Of a stretch of 6,049 nt of DNA, positions 5,730 through 6,049 are shown piece after piece (the first letter of the stretch is position 1; every line of letters starts with the position of its first letter). The notes beneath the pieces were generated by a model. It saw nothing but the letters and a program-made list of their open reading frames with translations. It made no database searches and was not told the origin of the DNA. Origin of the DNA: Modestobacter sp. (GTDB taxonomy: Bacteria > Actinomycetota > Actinomycetes > Mycobacteriales > Geodermatophilaceae); contig JAOPWO010000450.1 in NCBI GenBank assembly GCA_025965635.1, positions 1 to 6,049 of the forward strand. The letters run 5' to 3'. The position numbers and the translations under genes were made by a program.

Positions 5730-6049
5730 CTATGCAGGCTGGACGTCGGCGGTCTCGTCGAGGAGCTCGACCGGGTCGCCCAGCGAGATCCCGCCCGGCC
5801 GGTCCACGGTGGCGTACATGCCGAGGATGACCGCCCCGGAGTCGGGGTTCTCGTTGGTGACCACGCAGCGTGGTACCGGACCGATCACCTGCACGGTGGC
5901 CCCGCCGATCCGGACGCGCCGGCCGGCCCAGGTGTCCTCCTCGTGCACGTCGCAGCCCTCCACCTCGACCAGCATCCGGAACCGGCGGTGGTCCAGGCGC
6001 TCGCCGTCGGGGGTGACGCTGCGCAGGTGCTCGAGGGTCGCCGACGAGA
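5730..6049 (-). CDS. MOSC-domain protein (N-terminus beyond window)
   Basis: The C-terminal 105 residues of a MOSC (molybdenum cofactor sulfurase C-terminal) domain protein are visible. The diagnostic pattern is a beta-rich sequence ending in VHEEDTWAGRRVRIGGATVQVIGPVPRCVVTNENPDSG, with the conserved cysteine (residue 61 of the visible part) in the PRCVVT motif. This is followed by ILGMYATVDRPGGISLGDPVELL, the typical closing strand. Related proteins bind or transfer molybdenum cofactor or handle sulfur on a conserved Cys. Bacterial stand-alone members include those implicated in detoxifying N-hydroxylated bases. The reading frame stays open without a stop to the right edge, and the in-frame ATG at 5975 lies inside the domain, so the true start is outside. 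The stop is TAG at 5730-5732. It lies 45 bp upstream of the MetX-like gene in the same direction. Whether it has a role in the neighbouring catabolic genes is unknown. Confidence 0.87.
   Translation of the reverse strand, partial: SSATLEHLRSVTPDGERLDHRRFRMLVEVEGCDVHEEDTWAGRRVRIGGATVQVIGPVPRCVVTNENPDSGAVILGMYATVDRPGGISLGDPVELLDETADVQPA

Overview
The window is high-GC DNA (roughly 70% G+C by eye) with GTG starts, Shine-Dalgarno sequences and compact spacing. This fits an actinobacterium of the soil or environmental kind (Pseudonocardia-, Geodermatophilaceae- or Nocardioides-like). The genus cannot be fixed from the sequence. No tRNA, rRNA, CRISPR array, transposase or phage gene was seen, and no gene-free stretch exceeds 300 bases.

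Layout: (1) Positions 1-3380 hold a minus-strand three-gene run read right to left: an alpha/beta hydrolase (2583-3380), a luciferase-like flavin-dependent monooxygenase (1373-2539), and an FAD-dependent aromatic-hydroxylase-type monooxygenase (start at 1303, C-terminus beyond position 1). The gaps are 43 and 69 bp and each gene has its own ribosome binding site. The 69-bp gap holds a perfect 10-bp GC stem-loop. (2) Positions 3381-3596 are a divergent control region with candidate promoters on both strands and several short repeats. (3) Positions 3597-4634 encode a plus-strand AraC-family activator. (4) Converging on it from the right, with a 15-bp gap, is a minus-strand alpha/beta hydrolase of the homoserine O-acetyltransferase (MetX) superfamily (4650-5684). 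A MOSC-domain protein lies upstream of it and is cut by the right edge (5730 to beyond 6049).

Interpretation: the arrangement resembles a small regulated catabolic locus. The AraC-type regulator probably controls the divergent hydrolase / luciferase-like / FAD-monooxygenase operon, which would oxygenate and then hydrolyse an organic, perhaps aromatic or cyclic, compound. The MetX-like hydrolase may add a second ester- or acyl-cleaving step. The substrate is unknown. No flavin reductase for the luciferase-like enzyme, no ring-cleavage dioxygenase and no transporter is visible here. The protein families are well supported, but the joint pathway is inference from gene order.
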